Shown: positions 6,445-13,200, numbered from the stretch's first letter. The stretch: 13,311 nt of DNA from an uncultured Bacilli bacterium (GCA_910576985.1 CAJTLA010000042.1:1-13311); one strand, 5' to 3'. The notes: a model not told the origin generated them from the letters alone. Numbers and translations: made by a program.

Positions 6445-7098
6445 ATGAAACCGATCATAGGTATTGTTACTAGACCAGACCAACTACCGAGTGGAAACAA
6501 AGTTGATGTGATCTACCGCAATGTGAGAACTGCCATTATTAAAAATGGAGGAATCCCAATTGGGATCACCCCAACAACAGAAGACTATGAATCCATGGAC
6601 CAAAATGCATGGAATGATATATTGCCACTTTTAAAATGTTGTCATGGCTTTGTCTTTCAAGGTGGAGATGAATTTTATAACTATGACCTAAAAATCGTTG
6701 ATTATGCTTATAAAAATGATATACCCAGTTTTGGAATTTGCTTAGGAATGCAACTTTTTGCAATTTATAAAAATGGAACATTAGGAACCGTCAAAAACCA
6801 TAATTCCAAAGACCAGTATGTCCATAACATTATAGTGAATCAAAACTCTAAATTAGCCACCTTATTAAATAATCAAGCAGTGAATAGTAGACATCACGAT
6901 CAAATCTTAAAAACAGATATGCTAATATCTGCTTATGCCGAAGATGGAGTGATAGAAGCTGTAGAAGATCCAAATAAAAAATTTTTTATAGGGGTACAGT
7001 GGCATGCAGAAGATATGATTGCATATGATGAAGTAATGAATTCATTATGGAATGATTTTATTTTAAAATGTAAGGAGTGTATCAATGAGACCAATTGA
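6445..7098 (+). CDS. Class-I glutamine amidotransferase-like / gamma-glutamyl hydrolase (peptidase C26 family)
   Basis: The 217-aa enzyme belongs to the PuuD-like family, which cleaves gamma-glutamyl amide bonds through a Cys-His-Glu triad. The nucleophile is Cys99 in SFGICLGMQ, and His187 and Glu189 lie in GVQWHAED. The N-terminus PIIGIVTRP, the FQGGDEF turn and NSRHHDQI are further family marks. It is probably cytoplasmic, with no signal peptide. AAGGAGGAAG supports the start. The last 14 bases overlap murF, so the two are translationally coupled, which suggests a role near the wall precursor pathway (for instance on gamma-D-glutamyl peptides). The true substrate cannot be read from sequence. 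It lacks any fused synthetase domain. Confidence 0.88.
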   Translation: MKPIIGIVTRPDQLPSGNKVDVIYRNVRTAIIKNGGIPIGITPTTEDYESMDQNAWNDILPLLKCCHGFVFQGGDEFYNYDLKIVDYAYKNDIPSFGICLGMQLFAIYKNGTLGTVKNHNSKDQYVHNIIVNQNSKLATLLNNQAVNSRHHDQILKTDMLISAYAEDGVIEAVEDPNKKFFIGVQWHAEDMIAYDEVMNSLWNDFILKCKECINETN

Positions 7099-8437
7099 TT
7101 TGATCAAAAAAACAAATGGAATATTGCAAGACACCACTGTAGATATTCCAACCTCATTTCATCGTATTGCAACCGATACCAGATGCCTAGAAAAAAATGA
7201 CATTTTTGTAGCCTTGAAAGGAACAAACTTTGACGGTCATGACTATATCAAAGAAGCAATTGAAAAAGGTGCTTGTATGATTTTCGTAGAAAAAGAAGTA
7301 GAACCATTTGGAATACCTATTGTAAAAGTAGAAAATACAGATCAAGCCCTTTTTGATCTTGCCTCTTACTATTTAGAAGAATACTCTGTTTTTGCAGTTG
7401 CAATTACAGGAAGTGTAGGAAAAACAACAACCAAAGAATTAATCGCCAATATATTATCCAAAAAATATCAAGTTTTAAAAAGTATTGGTAATAAAAACAA
7501 TCGTATTGGAATTCCCCAAACCATATTTGAACTAGATAAAAAAACAGATTGTTTGGTAGTAGAACTAGGGATGAATCATCGACATGAAATTGACCAATTA
7601 TCCAATTTAGTAAAACCAAACATTGCTGTTATCACAAATATAGGGACCGCCCATATTGGTCATTTAGGATCAATACATAACATCTACAAAGCCAAAATGG
7701 AAATTATTCATGGAATGACAGGTGGAATATTGGTTATAAATGGCCATGACTTGCGACTGAATAAACTGAAAAAAATAAATTGTGGCAAAATAAAAAAAGT
7801 ATATAAAAATCAGGGGAATATTCAAATCGAATTATTAGAACAAAGCATATTTGGTAGTCTTCTTTTAATATCAAATGGAATCAAACAAAAAAGTGTATTT
7901 TTTAAAATCCCTGGGGAAGCCAACTTAGAAAATATTGCACTAGCACTTTCAGTTGGAGAATTATTAGACGTTTCATTTGAACAAATGGTAGAAGCAATCG
8001 AAGAGTATAAACCATTAGATCAGAGACTTTTTGTAGAAGCTTTACCAAACGGAAATATCTTGATCAACGATAGTTATAATTCTAGTTATGAATCGATCAA
8101 AATGGATCTGGATTTATTAAGCCAAATAAAGGGACACAAAATCATTATTCTAGCAGACATTTTAGAAGTTGGGAAAAAAAGTAAGTCCATCCATCAAAAA
8201 GTAGGAATCTACACTAGAAAAATAGAAAATGCAGATCTTTATTTTATTGGAGAAGAAATGAAACATGCATTTAAAAAAAGTAGAAAAGGATTACATTTTA
8301 AAAATACCCAAGAATGGATCTCCTATTGGAAAACTTTAAAAAATAAAAAAGAACATAGTGTAATCTTGTTAAAAGGATCTAGAAAAATGCAATTAGAAAC
8401 ATTGATTCCATATATTTACGAAAATAATTCCTTATAA
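7085..8437 (+). CDS. murF: MurF, UDP-MurNAc-tripeptide:D-Ala-D-Ala ligase
   Basis: ATP-dependent cytoplasmic ligase that adds D-Ala-D-Ala to UDP-MurNAc-tripeptide, the last cytoplasmic step of the pentapeptide precursor. At 450 aa it has normal length. The N-terminal substrate domain contains DTRCLEKNDIFVALKG and FDGHDYIKEAIEKGA. The P-loop is GSVGKTTTKE (residues 109-118), followed by SIGNKNNRIGIPQTI. The catalytic block VVELGMNH and NIGTAHIGHLGS follow. The C-terminal domain has NDSYNSSYESIKMDL (usually DxYNANPxS) and LLKGSRKMQLE. AAGGAG lies upstream of an ATG that overlaps the preceding gene by 14 bases. It is the last gene before a hairpin, so it ends the yneF operon. Confidence 0.95.
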   Translation: MRPIDLIKKTNGILQDTTVDIPTSFHRIATDTRCLEKNDIFVALKGTNFDGHDYIKEAIEKGACMIFVEKEVEPFGIPIVKVENTDQALFDLASYYLEEYSVFAVAITGSVGKTTTKELIANILSKKYQVLKSIGNKNNRIGIPQTIFELDKKTDCLVVELGMNHRHEIDQLSNLVKPNIAVITNIGTAHIGHLGSIHNIYKAKMEIIHGMTGGILVINGHDLRLNKLKKINCGKIKKVYKNQGNIQIELLEQSIFGSLLLISNGIKQKSVFFKIPGEANLENIALALSVGELLDVSFEQMVEAIEEYKPLDQRLFVEALPNGNILINDSYNSSYESIKMDLDLLSQIKGHKIIILADILEVGKKSKSIHQKVGIYTRKIENADLYFIGEEMKHAFKKSRKGLHFKNTQEWISYWKTLKNKKEHSVILLKGSRKMQLETLIPYIYENNSL

Positions 8438-8464
8438 TCAATATTTGTTTTTAAAAAAAAGACA

Positions 8465-8504
8465 AATCATCAAAAAGACAAAAATTTTGTCTTTTTTGAT
8501 GATT
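8465..8504 (+). terminator. Hairpin terminator at the end of the yneF-murF operon
   Basis: A long near-perfect dyad, AATCATCAAAAAGACAAAA pairing with TTTTGTC and TTTTTTGATGATT, has one bulged base. The T-run lies within the right arm (8492-8497), so a shorter inner hairpin, GACAAAAATTTTGTC followed by six T, could terminate. Its near symmetry means it could also work on the minus strand. Confidence 0.7.
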
Positions 8505-8519
8505 ATTCATTAACAATTA

Positions 8520-8548
8520 TTGATTTTTCAAATTGCTTATATTATAAT
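8520..8548 (+). promoter_or_regulatory. Promoter of the GreA-like gene
   Basis: TTGATT (8520-8525) and TATAAT (8543-8548) are 17 bp apart. The -10 abuts an ATG at 8549, which shows that this ATG cannot be the start of the protein. Confidence 0.75.
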
Positions 8549-8578
8549 ATGAACGTTTCAAAAAAAGGAGAAGATATT

Positions 8579-9058
8579 ATGAAGTTAACACAAGAACAAC
8601 AAAAAAGATTACAAGATGAATTAGCGTATATTCATAAAGCACAACAGCAAATGATCAATGAAATGGAAAACTATAAAGATGGATTATTCGATTTTCAACT
8701 CAATGACAGTATCGATGCAGCGATGCTTTCCGATTTCATGAAGCTTGCAACCAGAAAAAAGGAATTAGAAGAAATTTTAGAGTATGCAAATATTATTAGA
8801 CCAGCAGGTAATAAATCAATACAAATAGGAAGCTCTTTTGATGTAGATTTTGGAGATGGAATTGAGCATTTCACACTTGTAGAAACACTAGATGGAATTA
8901 CACAATACCAAGATACCATTTCTGTCAACTGTGAATTTGGAAAAAGTGTACTTGCAAAAACAGAACAAGATTCATTTGCCTATCAAACACCATCTGGAAA
9001 AGTAGAAGGTGTTATTACCAAGGTTTATAGTATAAAAACAAAAAGACGAGCAAAATAA
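8579..9058 (+). CDS. GreA/GreB-family transcription factor with an altered tip
   Basis: The start is the ATG eight bases after GGAG (8567-8570). An in-frame ATG 30 bases earlier lies at the transcription start and is rejected. The 159-aa length equals that of GreA. The N-terminal two-thirds of the first domain is a helical hairpin (LTQEQQKRLQDELAYI and ATRKKELEEILEYANII). The C-terminal FKBP-like domain has GSSFDVDFGDGIEHFTLVE, DTISVNCEFGKSVLAK and YQTPSGKVEGVITKVYSI. GreA rescues backtracked RNA polymerase through acidic residues at the hairpin tip (motif GDLSEN-E). Here the tip reads FDFQLNDSIDAA, so that motif is not preserved. It may therefore bind polymerase without stimulating cleavage. 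The 3' end of this gene has been copied into the tandem repeat downstream. Confidence 0.82.
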   Translation: MKLTQEQQKRLQDELAYIHKAQQQMINEMENYKDGLFDFQLNDSIDAAMLSDFMKLATRKKELEEILEYANIIRPAGNKSIQIGSSFDVDFGDGIEHFTLVETLDGITQYQDTISVNCEFGKSVLAKTEQDSFAYQTPSGKVEGVITKVYSIKTKRRAK

Positions 9059-9065
9059 TAGTTTT

Positions 9066-9094
9066 TTGACAAACGAAAAGAACTTAGATATAAT
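9066..9094 (+). promoter_or_regulatory. tgt promoter, first (duplicated) copy
   Basis: TTGACA (9066-9071) and TATAAT (9089-9094) are perfect consensus hexamers 17 bp apart. It drives the chimeric ORF, and since no terminator follows, probably also tgt. Confidence 0.85.
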
Positions 9095-9113
9095 ATCACA
9101 AGGGATGTGACTT

Positions 9114-9365
9114 ATGAAAGTAAAATATGAATTACAAAAAAAAGACAAACAAACCAAAGGCAGATATGGAATATTACACACTAATTATGGGAGTTATGAA
9201 ACACCTATGTTTATGCCAGTAGGAACATTAGCAAATATTAAAACAATGACAATCGAGCAAGCAAAAGCAGAACAAGATTCATTTGCCTATCAAACACCAT
9301 CTGGAAAAGTAGAAGGTGTTATTACCAAGGTTTATAGTATAAAAACAAAAAGACGAGCAAAATAA
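9114..9365 (+). pseudogene. Chimeric ORF: Tgt N-terminus fused in frame to GreA-like C-terminus
   Basis: Residues 1-53 are identical to the start of Tgt and residues 54-83 to the last 30 residues of the upstream GreA-like protein. The join lies at the duplication boundary (about 9268-9274) and happens to keep both reading frames. It has a full copy of the tgt promoter and ribosome site (AAGGGATG), so it may well be translated. It ends before the Tgt active-site Asp and contains only the last strands of the GreA C-terminal domain, so no enzyme activity is expected. It could be an unstable by-product. Confidence 0.85.
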
Positions 9366-9372
9366 TAGTTTT

Positions 9373-9401
9373 TTGACAAACGAAAAGAACTTAGATATAA
9401 T
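9373..9401 (+). promoter_or_regulatory. tgt promoter, second copy
   Basis: TTGACA (9373-9378), a 17-bp spacer and TATAAT (9396-9401), identical to the copy 307 bases upstream. It lies between the chimeric ORF stop and the full tgt gene. Confidence 0.88.
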
Positions 9402-9420
9402 ATCACAAGGGATGTGACTT

Positions 9421-10542
9421 ATGAAAGTAAAATATGAATTACAAAAAAAAGACAAACAAACCAAAGGCAGATATGGAATATTACACACTAATTATGGGAG
9501 TTATGAAACACCTATGTTTATGCCAGTAGGAACATTAGCAAATATTAAAACAATGACAATCGAGCAAGCAAAAGCAGAACATAGTGCTGTAATATTATCC
9601 AATACTTATCATTTATGGCTACGACCTGGAGAAGACATTATAAAAAAAGCAGGCGGACTTCATAAATTTATGAATTATGATGGACCAATTCTAACAGACA
9701 GTGGAGGATTCCAAGTTTTTTCGCTTGCCAAAAATAAAAAAGACATTGTAGAAGAAGGAGTTCATTTTAAAAGTCATTTAGATGGAAGTAAACTTTTTTT
9801 AACACCAGAAAAAAGCATTGAAATTCAAAACAAACTGGATAGTGATATTGCTATGAGTTTTGATGAATGTCCTCCAGCAAGCGCAGATTATAATTACTTG
9901 AAAAATAGTGTTGAAAGAACCATTCGTTGGGCCAAAAGAGGAAAACAAGTTCATAAAAATGAAAACCAATCTTTATTTGGAATTATCCAGGGTGGCCCAC
10001 ACAAAGATTTAAGAAAATATTCTGCAATAGAAACTGTAAAGCTAGATTTTGATGGATATAGCATTGGTGGAGTTGCCAATGATGGAGAATCCAAAGAGGA
10101 TATGTACAAAGCCATTGACTACTCAATTCCATATATTCCAGAAGATAAGCCTCGATATTTAATGGGGGTAGGAGATCCAATTGATATTATAGAAGGAGTA
10201 ATTCGAGGAATTGATATGTTTGATTGTGTTTTACCAACTAGACTTGCAAGACATGCAAATGCGTTCACAAGAAAAGGGAAAATAAACCTAAGAAATTCGA
10301 AATTTAAAGAAGATTTTACCTCATTAGAAAGCAATTGTGATTGTTATACATGCAGGCATTATACCAAAGCATATATTAGACATTTGATGGTTTGTGAAGA
10401 AACATTAGGAAGCACTTTATTATCCATTCATAATATACGTTTTTTAATCAAACTGACAGAAGAATTAAGAGAGGCAATTAAAGAAGATCGATTACTTGAG
10501 TATAAAGAACACTTCACGAAAGAATATCAAAAGCATGAATAG
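9421..10542 (+). CDS. tgt: tRNA-guanine transglycosylase
   Basis: Exchanges G34 of tRNAs with GUN anticodons for a 7-deazaguanine base on the queuosine route. It is 373 aa, full length for the bacterial enzyme. Seen: LSNTYHLWLRPG, the substrate-binding Asp93 in LTDSGGFQVFSL, MSFDEC, FGIIQGG, the nucleophile Asp268 in MFDCVLPTR, and the zinc site Cys306-x-Cys308-x2-Cys311 with His337 (SIHN). Two features are unusual. The pocket loop is GGVANDGES where bacterial enzymes normally have GGLAVGE, which is one residue longer and lacks the valine. The segment after PTR is LARHANAFT. Parts read like the eukaryotic catalytic subunit (GESK, DKPRYLMGVG). It may thus accept a base other than preQ1. Two tandem copies of its promoter precede it. 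No queA is in the window; two phosphoesterase genes follow in one operon. Confidence 0.95.
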   Translation: MKVKYELQKKDKQTKGRYGILHTNYGSYETPMFMPVGTLANIKTMTIEQAKAEHSAVILSNTYHLWLRPGEDIIKKAGGLHKFMNYDGPILTDSGGFQVFSLAKNKKDIVEEGVHFKSHLDGSKLFLTPEKSIEIQNKLDSDIAMSFDECPPASADYNYLKNSVERTIRWAKRGKQVHKNENQSLFGIIQGGPHKDLRKYSAIETVKLDFDGYSIGGVANDGESKEDMYKAIDYSIPYIPEDKPRYLMGVGDPIDIIEGVIRGIDMFDCVLPTRLARHANAFTRKGKINLRNSKFKEDFTSLESNCDCYTCRHYTKAYIRHLMVCEETLGSTLLSIHNIRFLIKLTEELREAIKEDRLLEYKEHFTKEYQKHE

Positions 10543-11383
10543 AAACTATTGTATTAAAACAGCAAAAGTAAAAAAGCAAGTAATGATTTATTTAATTACC
10601 GATTTACACTATCAAGAACCAAAAGACTTAGAAAAGTATCAATTTATTACAGAAGAAATAAAAAAAGACAAACCAGATTTTCTTGTAATTGGTGGAGATT
10701 TATTAGATCAAGCAATTGTAGAAGAAGAAAATGCAATGATAAATCAAATTAAAGAGTGGGCAAAAGAAACCATAACACTGATTTGTATTGGCAACCATGA
10801 TTTAGTACTTCATAAAAAACAAACCATTTATCATAACAATGAATTATTTTGGCAAAAACTAAAAGAAATACAAAATGTTTATGTACTAGATAATGAAAAT
10901 TATGAAACAGAAGAACTACGTTTTATTGGTTTAACCCTTCCGCATTCCTATTACTACCACTATAAAGAAAATCCAAATTATTTAATGAGATATTTAAATC
11001 GTTCTCATAAAACAGTGTATGAAAATAATAAATTGAATATAATACTTTCACATTCTTCATTGGGATTTCTAAATCAAAATGGAAAAACTCCAATTTATAT
11101 GTTGGAAAATATAGATATTATTTTATCAGGTCATACACATAATGGCATGGTTCCTCAAAAACTAGAAAAGATTATGAAAAATAGAGGATTTATTTCGCCA
11201 TTTAAAGATTTGTTTCCCAAAAAAATAAGAGGAGCCTTTGATGAAAAAAACATTCATTTTATTATGAGTGGAGGAGTTACTAAATTATCAAAAAAAAGTG
11301 GGCTTTCCATGTTTGACCAGTTTTGGAATCATGAACTTACAAAAATTATAATCAAACCAGAAGATAGTAATAATAATTTTTAA
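10535..11383 (+). CDS. Calcineurin-like metallophosphoesterase, first of a tandem pair
   Basis: The 282-aa protein has all motifs of the dimetal phosphoesterase fold: Asp23-x-His25 (ITDLHY), GGDLLD (Asp55), GNHD (residues 86-89), a lone His173 (LSHSS) and GHTH (199-202). There is no signal peptide or membrane helix, so it is probably cytoplasmic, unlike YkuE with its Tat signal. The start at 10535 overlaps the tgt stop by 8 bases and lines up with the start of the paralogue downstream; an ATG at 10496 deep inside tgt is less likely. Substrate is unknown, as for most of this family (nucleotides, phospholipid headgroups and others are possible). Translation is probably coupled to tgt. Confidence 0.88.
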   Translation: MNRNYCIKTAKVKKQVMIYLITDLHYQEPKDLEKYQFITEEIKKDKPDFLVIGGDLLDQAIVEEENAMINQIKEWAKETITLICIGNHDLVLHKKQTIYHNNELFWQKLKEIQNVYVLDNENYETEELRFIGLTLPHSYYYHYKENPNYLMRYLNRSHKTVYENNKLNIILSHSSLGFLNQNGKTPIYMLENIDIILSGHTHNGMVPQKLEKIMKNRGFISPFKDLFPKKIRGAFDEKNIHFIMSGGVTKLSKKSGLSMFDQFWNHELTKIIIKPEDSNNNF

Positions 11384-11406
11384 GATAATTAGAGGAGAAA
11401 TCATAT

Positions 11407-12258
11407 ATGCAAAAGAAAGAGTATCATATTAAAACAAATAAGAATATAAGAGATTTGAAATTATTCTTGTTTTCTGATGTGCATTTTAGAAAAAATTTCC
11501 CAAAAGAGAAATTAGAAGAAATTGAAAGGCATGCATATTTGAGTCAACCAGATTATATTTGCATTGCAGGGGATCTAGTTAATGATGCAAAAAATCCAGG
11601 AGATTTGAATATATTATTACAATTTTTGCTAAATCTATCCCATATAGCACCTGTTGTGATGTCACTTGGTAATCATGATTTATTGACACTTGGAAAAGAT
11701 AAAAAATGGATTCACTATTTAAATGAAGAATACTTTGCTATGCTTGCTACTGTTCCAAAATTTCAATTATTAGATAATTCAAGCTGGAAAGATAAAAACG
11801 TTTCTTTTACTGGTATTACTATGCCCTCAGAATATTATGAAGGGCAACATGAATCAATAGAATATATCAAACAATATTTAAATACTGTGACATTACCTGA
11901 AGAATCACCACTTTATCAAGTTCTTCTTTTTCATTCGCCAATCAGCTTATTAGAACTAAATGAAAAAGAATACAAATATTTAAATAATACCGATTTAGTT
12001 CTTTCCGGGCATATGCATGGAGGATTAACTCCACCAGTGTTAGAAAATGTACTAGGAAAAAGAGGTATCATTGGTCCCACAAATCTCCAAAGAAGAACAA
12101 TATTTCCAAATTATGTAAGAGGACATATAATGTGTAAAAATACAGATGCGATTATCAGCACAGGAATTTCTAAACTAAATATACCAAAAACAGATTTGAT
12201 ATTTCCTCCAAATATAAACGAAATTACCATATCAAAACAAAAAAAATATATAAAATAA
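11407..12258 (+). CDS. Calcineurin-like metallophosphoesterase, second of a tandem pair
   Basis: A 283-aa paralogue of the gene just upstream, with the same order of motifs: Asp24-x-His26 (FSDVHF), AGDLVND (Asp56), GNHD (88-91), His176 (LFHSPI) and GHMH (201-204). Both copies also share the start pattern (YHIKT/NYCIKT), an RG-I/F-I segment after GHxH and a C-terminal GxxKL. GAGGAG precedes the ATG and 23 bases separate the pair, so they are co-transcribed. The sequences have diverged well beyond a recent duplication, which suggests different substrates or a heteromeric enzyme. There is no secretion signal. The specific function is not recognisable. Confidence 0.9.
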   Translation: MQKKEYHIKTNKNIRDLKLFLFSDVHFRKNFPKEKLEEIERHAYLSQPDYICIAGDLVNDAKNPGDLNILLQFLLNLSHIAPVVMSLGNHDLLTLGKDKKWIHYLNEEYFAMLATVPKFQLLDNSSWKDKNVSFTGITMPSEYYEGQHESIEYIKQYLNTVTLPEESPLYQVLLFHSPISLLELNEKEYKYLNNTDLVLSGHMHGGLTPPVLENVLGKRGIIGPTNLQRRTIFPNYVRGHIMCKNTDAIISTGISKLNIPKTDLIFPPNINEITISKQKKYIK

Positions 12259-12377
12259 GATGACTATTTTATTTTTAATAAGTTGTGATTAAAAAATAAA
12301 TGTATAAAATCTGAAAAACAGTCCATGATAAGAATGAGGGATTTCCCTCATATAAACAACTCTATTCTAAATATTTT

Positions 12378-12403
12378 AAAAAGAACTTTAATCAGTTCTT
12401 TTT
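12378..12403 (+). terminator. Intrinsic terminator, 10-bp stem
   Basis: AAAAAGAACT (12378-12387) pairs perfectly with AGTTCTTTTT (12394-12403) around a 6-nt loop. The A-run and T-run at the foot allow function on either strand. It is probably the end of the tgt-phosphoesterase operon. Confidence 0.75.
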
Positions 12404-12428
12404 AATGTGGTCTAAGTTACTATGACTT

Positions 12429-12454
12429 AAGGAATTGAAAAAAATTCCTTTTTT
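12429..12454 (+). terminator. Second intrinsic terminator in the gap
   Basis: AAGGAATT (12429-12436) pairs perfectly with AATTCCTT (12443-12450), followed by four more T. It lies 26 bases after the previous terminator, forming a tandem backup. Confidence 0.72.
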
Positions 12455-12516
12455 CTGTATTTTGAAGGAATTAGGGATACTTACGAGGTATATATCAATG
12501 AGGAAGCAATATCTCA

Positions 12517-12545
12517 TTGACAAGAATCTAGCACTCCTATATAAT
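12517..12545 (+). promoter_or_regulatory. Consensus promoter upstream of the Rpn remnant
   Basis: TTGACA (12517-12522) and TATAAT (12540-12545) are perfect hexamers 17 bp apart. The -35 is overlapped by the right arm of an 8-bp inverted repeat, which may be an operator. AAGGAGG (12569-12575) follows. Confidence 0.75.
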
Positions 12546-12577
12546 GTAAATACAATCATCCCTTTAGTAAGGAGGAG

Positions 12578-12858
12578 ATGACTCAAAAATTATATGGATT
12601 AAAACACGGTTTGAATTTTAAAAACATATTTAGTCAAAAAAGAAATTTAATACTGTTTTTATCTGAGGTGTTTCAAGAAAAAGTAGATGATTTCTGGTAT
12701 TCAGATAAAGAAAACAAAAACTTAAGATATGGTATTAGTGATATTATAATAGAAACAAAAAAGAACAAATTTTGATAGAAATGCAAAACGAAGATTTGAA
12801 AAACTTAGAATCAAGAATTACAATGTATTTCTCTAATCACTATTTTTATTGCCTTTAA
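12578..12858 (+). pseudogene. Rpn/PD-(D/E)XK nuclease transposase-family gene, N-terminal remnant with frameshift
   Basis: The first frame (12578-12775) reads KHGLNFKNIFSQKRN, then FLSEVFQEKVDDF and YGISDIIIETKK, which fits the start of the Rpn family (DNA-cleaving proteins linked to recombination; ...FKKIF..., ...DI... strand). It then hits TGA. The expected catalytic strand ILIEMQNEDL continues in the next frame and runs through RITMYFSNHYF to a stop at 12856-12858. One missing A in the A6 tract near 12756-12761 restores the join (KKKEQILIEMQ). The rest of the ~280-300-aa family protein is absent, so the gene is dead even without the frameshift. The start ATG is only 2 bases after AGGAGG, which is unusually close. 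Confidence 0.72.
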
Positions 12859-12893
12859 AGAGACTTTCGAAAAAGTTGTGCAAATGGTAATTT

Positions 12894-13031
12894 TTACCTT
12901 CCATTGGAATCATCAAAATGATGGTTCTTTTTACTAGTAAAAGCATTTGGAATTAGTCTTCCTATTTCTTTCATCTTTTGTAATTTTAATTTTTTAAATA
13001 CTTCAACGATTCTATTATAACTACTTTTCAT
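12894..13031 (-). CDS. Possible 45-aa basic protein or coding remnant
   Basis: On the minus strand an open frame starts at ATG (13031) behind a weak GGTGGTAA and gives a 45-aa product with a basic helix (VFKKLKLQKMKEIGRLIP) and the tail KKNHHFDDSNGR. Its composition looks protein-like in an otherwise non-coding stretch. I do not recognise it, and no clear promoter is seen. It may be a relic of the decayed mobile-gene region and not a live gene. Confidence 0.3.
   Translation of the reverse strand: MKSSYNRIVEVFKKLKLQKMKEIGRLIPNAFTSKKNHHFDDSNGR
12907..12932 (+). terminator. Intrinsic terminator downstream of the Rpn remnant
   Basis: GAATCATCA (12907-12915) pairs with TGATGGTTC (12919-12927) with one G-T pair and a 3-nt loop, followed by TTTTT. 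It sits where the Rpn-family transcript would end. Confidence 0.6.
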
Positions 13032-13072
13032 TCATTTACCACCATTTTTATTCTCTTATTTAAGTTTAAAGC

Positions 13073-13107
13073 AAAATAAAAAATAATAGCAATTTTTAAC
13101 TATTATT
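13073..13107 (-). terminator. Minus-strand terminator of the partial Rpn gene at the window end
   Basis: Read on the minus strand, AATAATAG pairs perfectly with CTATTATT (13107-13100 with 13089-13082) and is followed by TTTTTTATTTT. It lies about 95 bases after the minus-strand stop codon at 13201-13203. Confidence 0.65.
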
Positions 13108-13200
13108 CTTAAGTTGACAGCATTGGTATGTACGATGGTGTGAGAGGGAAAAGCATTCAATATTTTATTGAAAAGTTTTCTTTACTCGATTAAAAAAATC

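Larger units (their letters stand above)
8961..9581 (+). repeat. Perfect 307-bp tandem duplication across the greA-like/tgt junction
   Basis: Copy 1 (8961-9274) and copy 2 (9268-9581) are identical by eye over 314 bases at a constant offset of 307. They share the 7 bases CAGAACA. Each copy carries the last 98 bases of the GreA-like gene, the tgt promoter and the first ~160 bases of tgt. The parental sites GCAAAAACAGAACA (in the greA-like gene, 8954-8967) and GCAAAAGCAGAACA (in tgt, 9568-9581) match at 13 of 14 bases and explain how the duplication arose. Both complete genes survive at the outside ends. The lack of any difference suggests it is very recent, or an assembly error. Confidence 0.95.
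12259..12577. other. Intergenic stretch with stacked hairpins and one strong promoter
   Basis: I see no convincing gene here. It holds a 7-bp hairpin without a T-run (ATGAGGG/CCCTCAT, 12334-12351), two good intrinsic terminators and, near its end, an inverted repeat TCAATGAG/CTCATTGA (12495-12502 and 12513-12520) that overlaps the -35 of a consensus promoter. No known riboswitch pattern was recognised. Confidence 0.6.

Noticed and set aside
8549..8578. Upstream ATG adding 10 residues to the GreA-like protein.
   Set aside because: It touches the -10 box, so it would not be on the transcript; the ATG at 8579 has GGAG at correct spacing.
10496..10534. Earlier start of the first phosphoesterase inside tgt.
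   Set aside because: It adds 13 residues with no counterpart in the paralogue; the start at 10535 aligns with the second gene.
12392..12586. 64-aa minus-strand ORF in the intergenic gap.
   Set aside because: It runs antisense through two terminators and a consensus promoter, with no ribosome site and low-complexity content.
13114..13142. TTGACA at 13114 as a promoter.
   Set aside because: No -10-like hexamer is found at 16-18 bp spacing and no gene follows on the plus strand.
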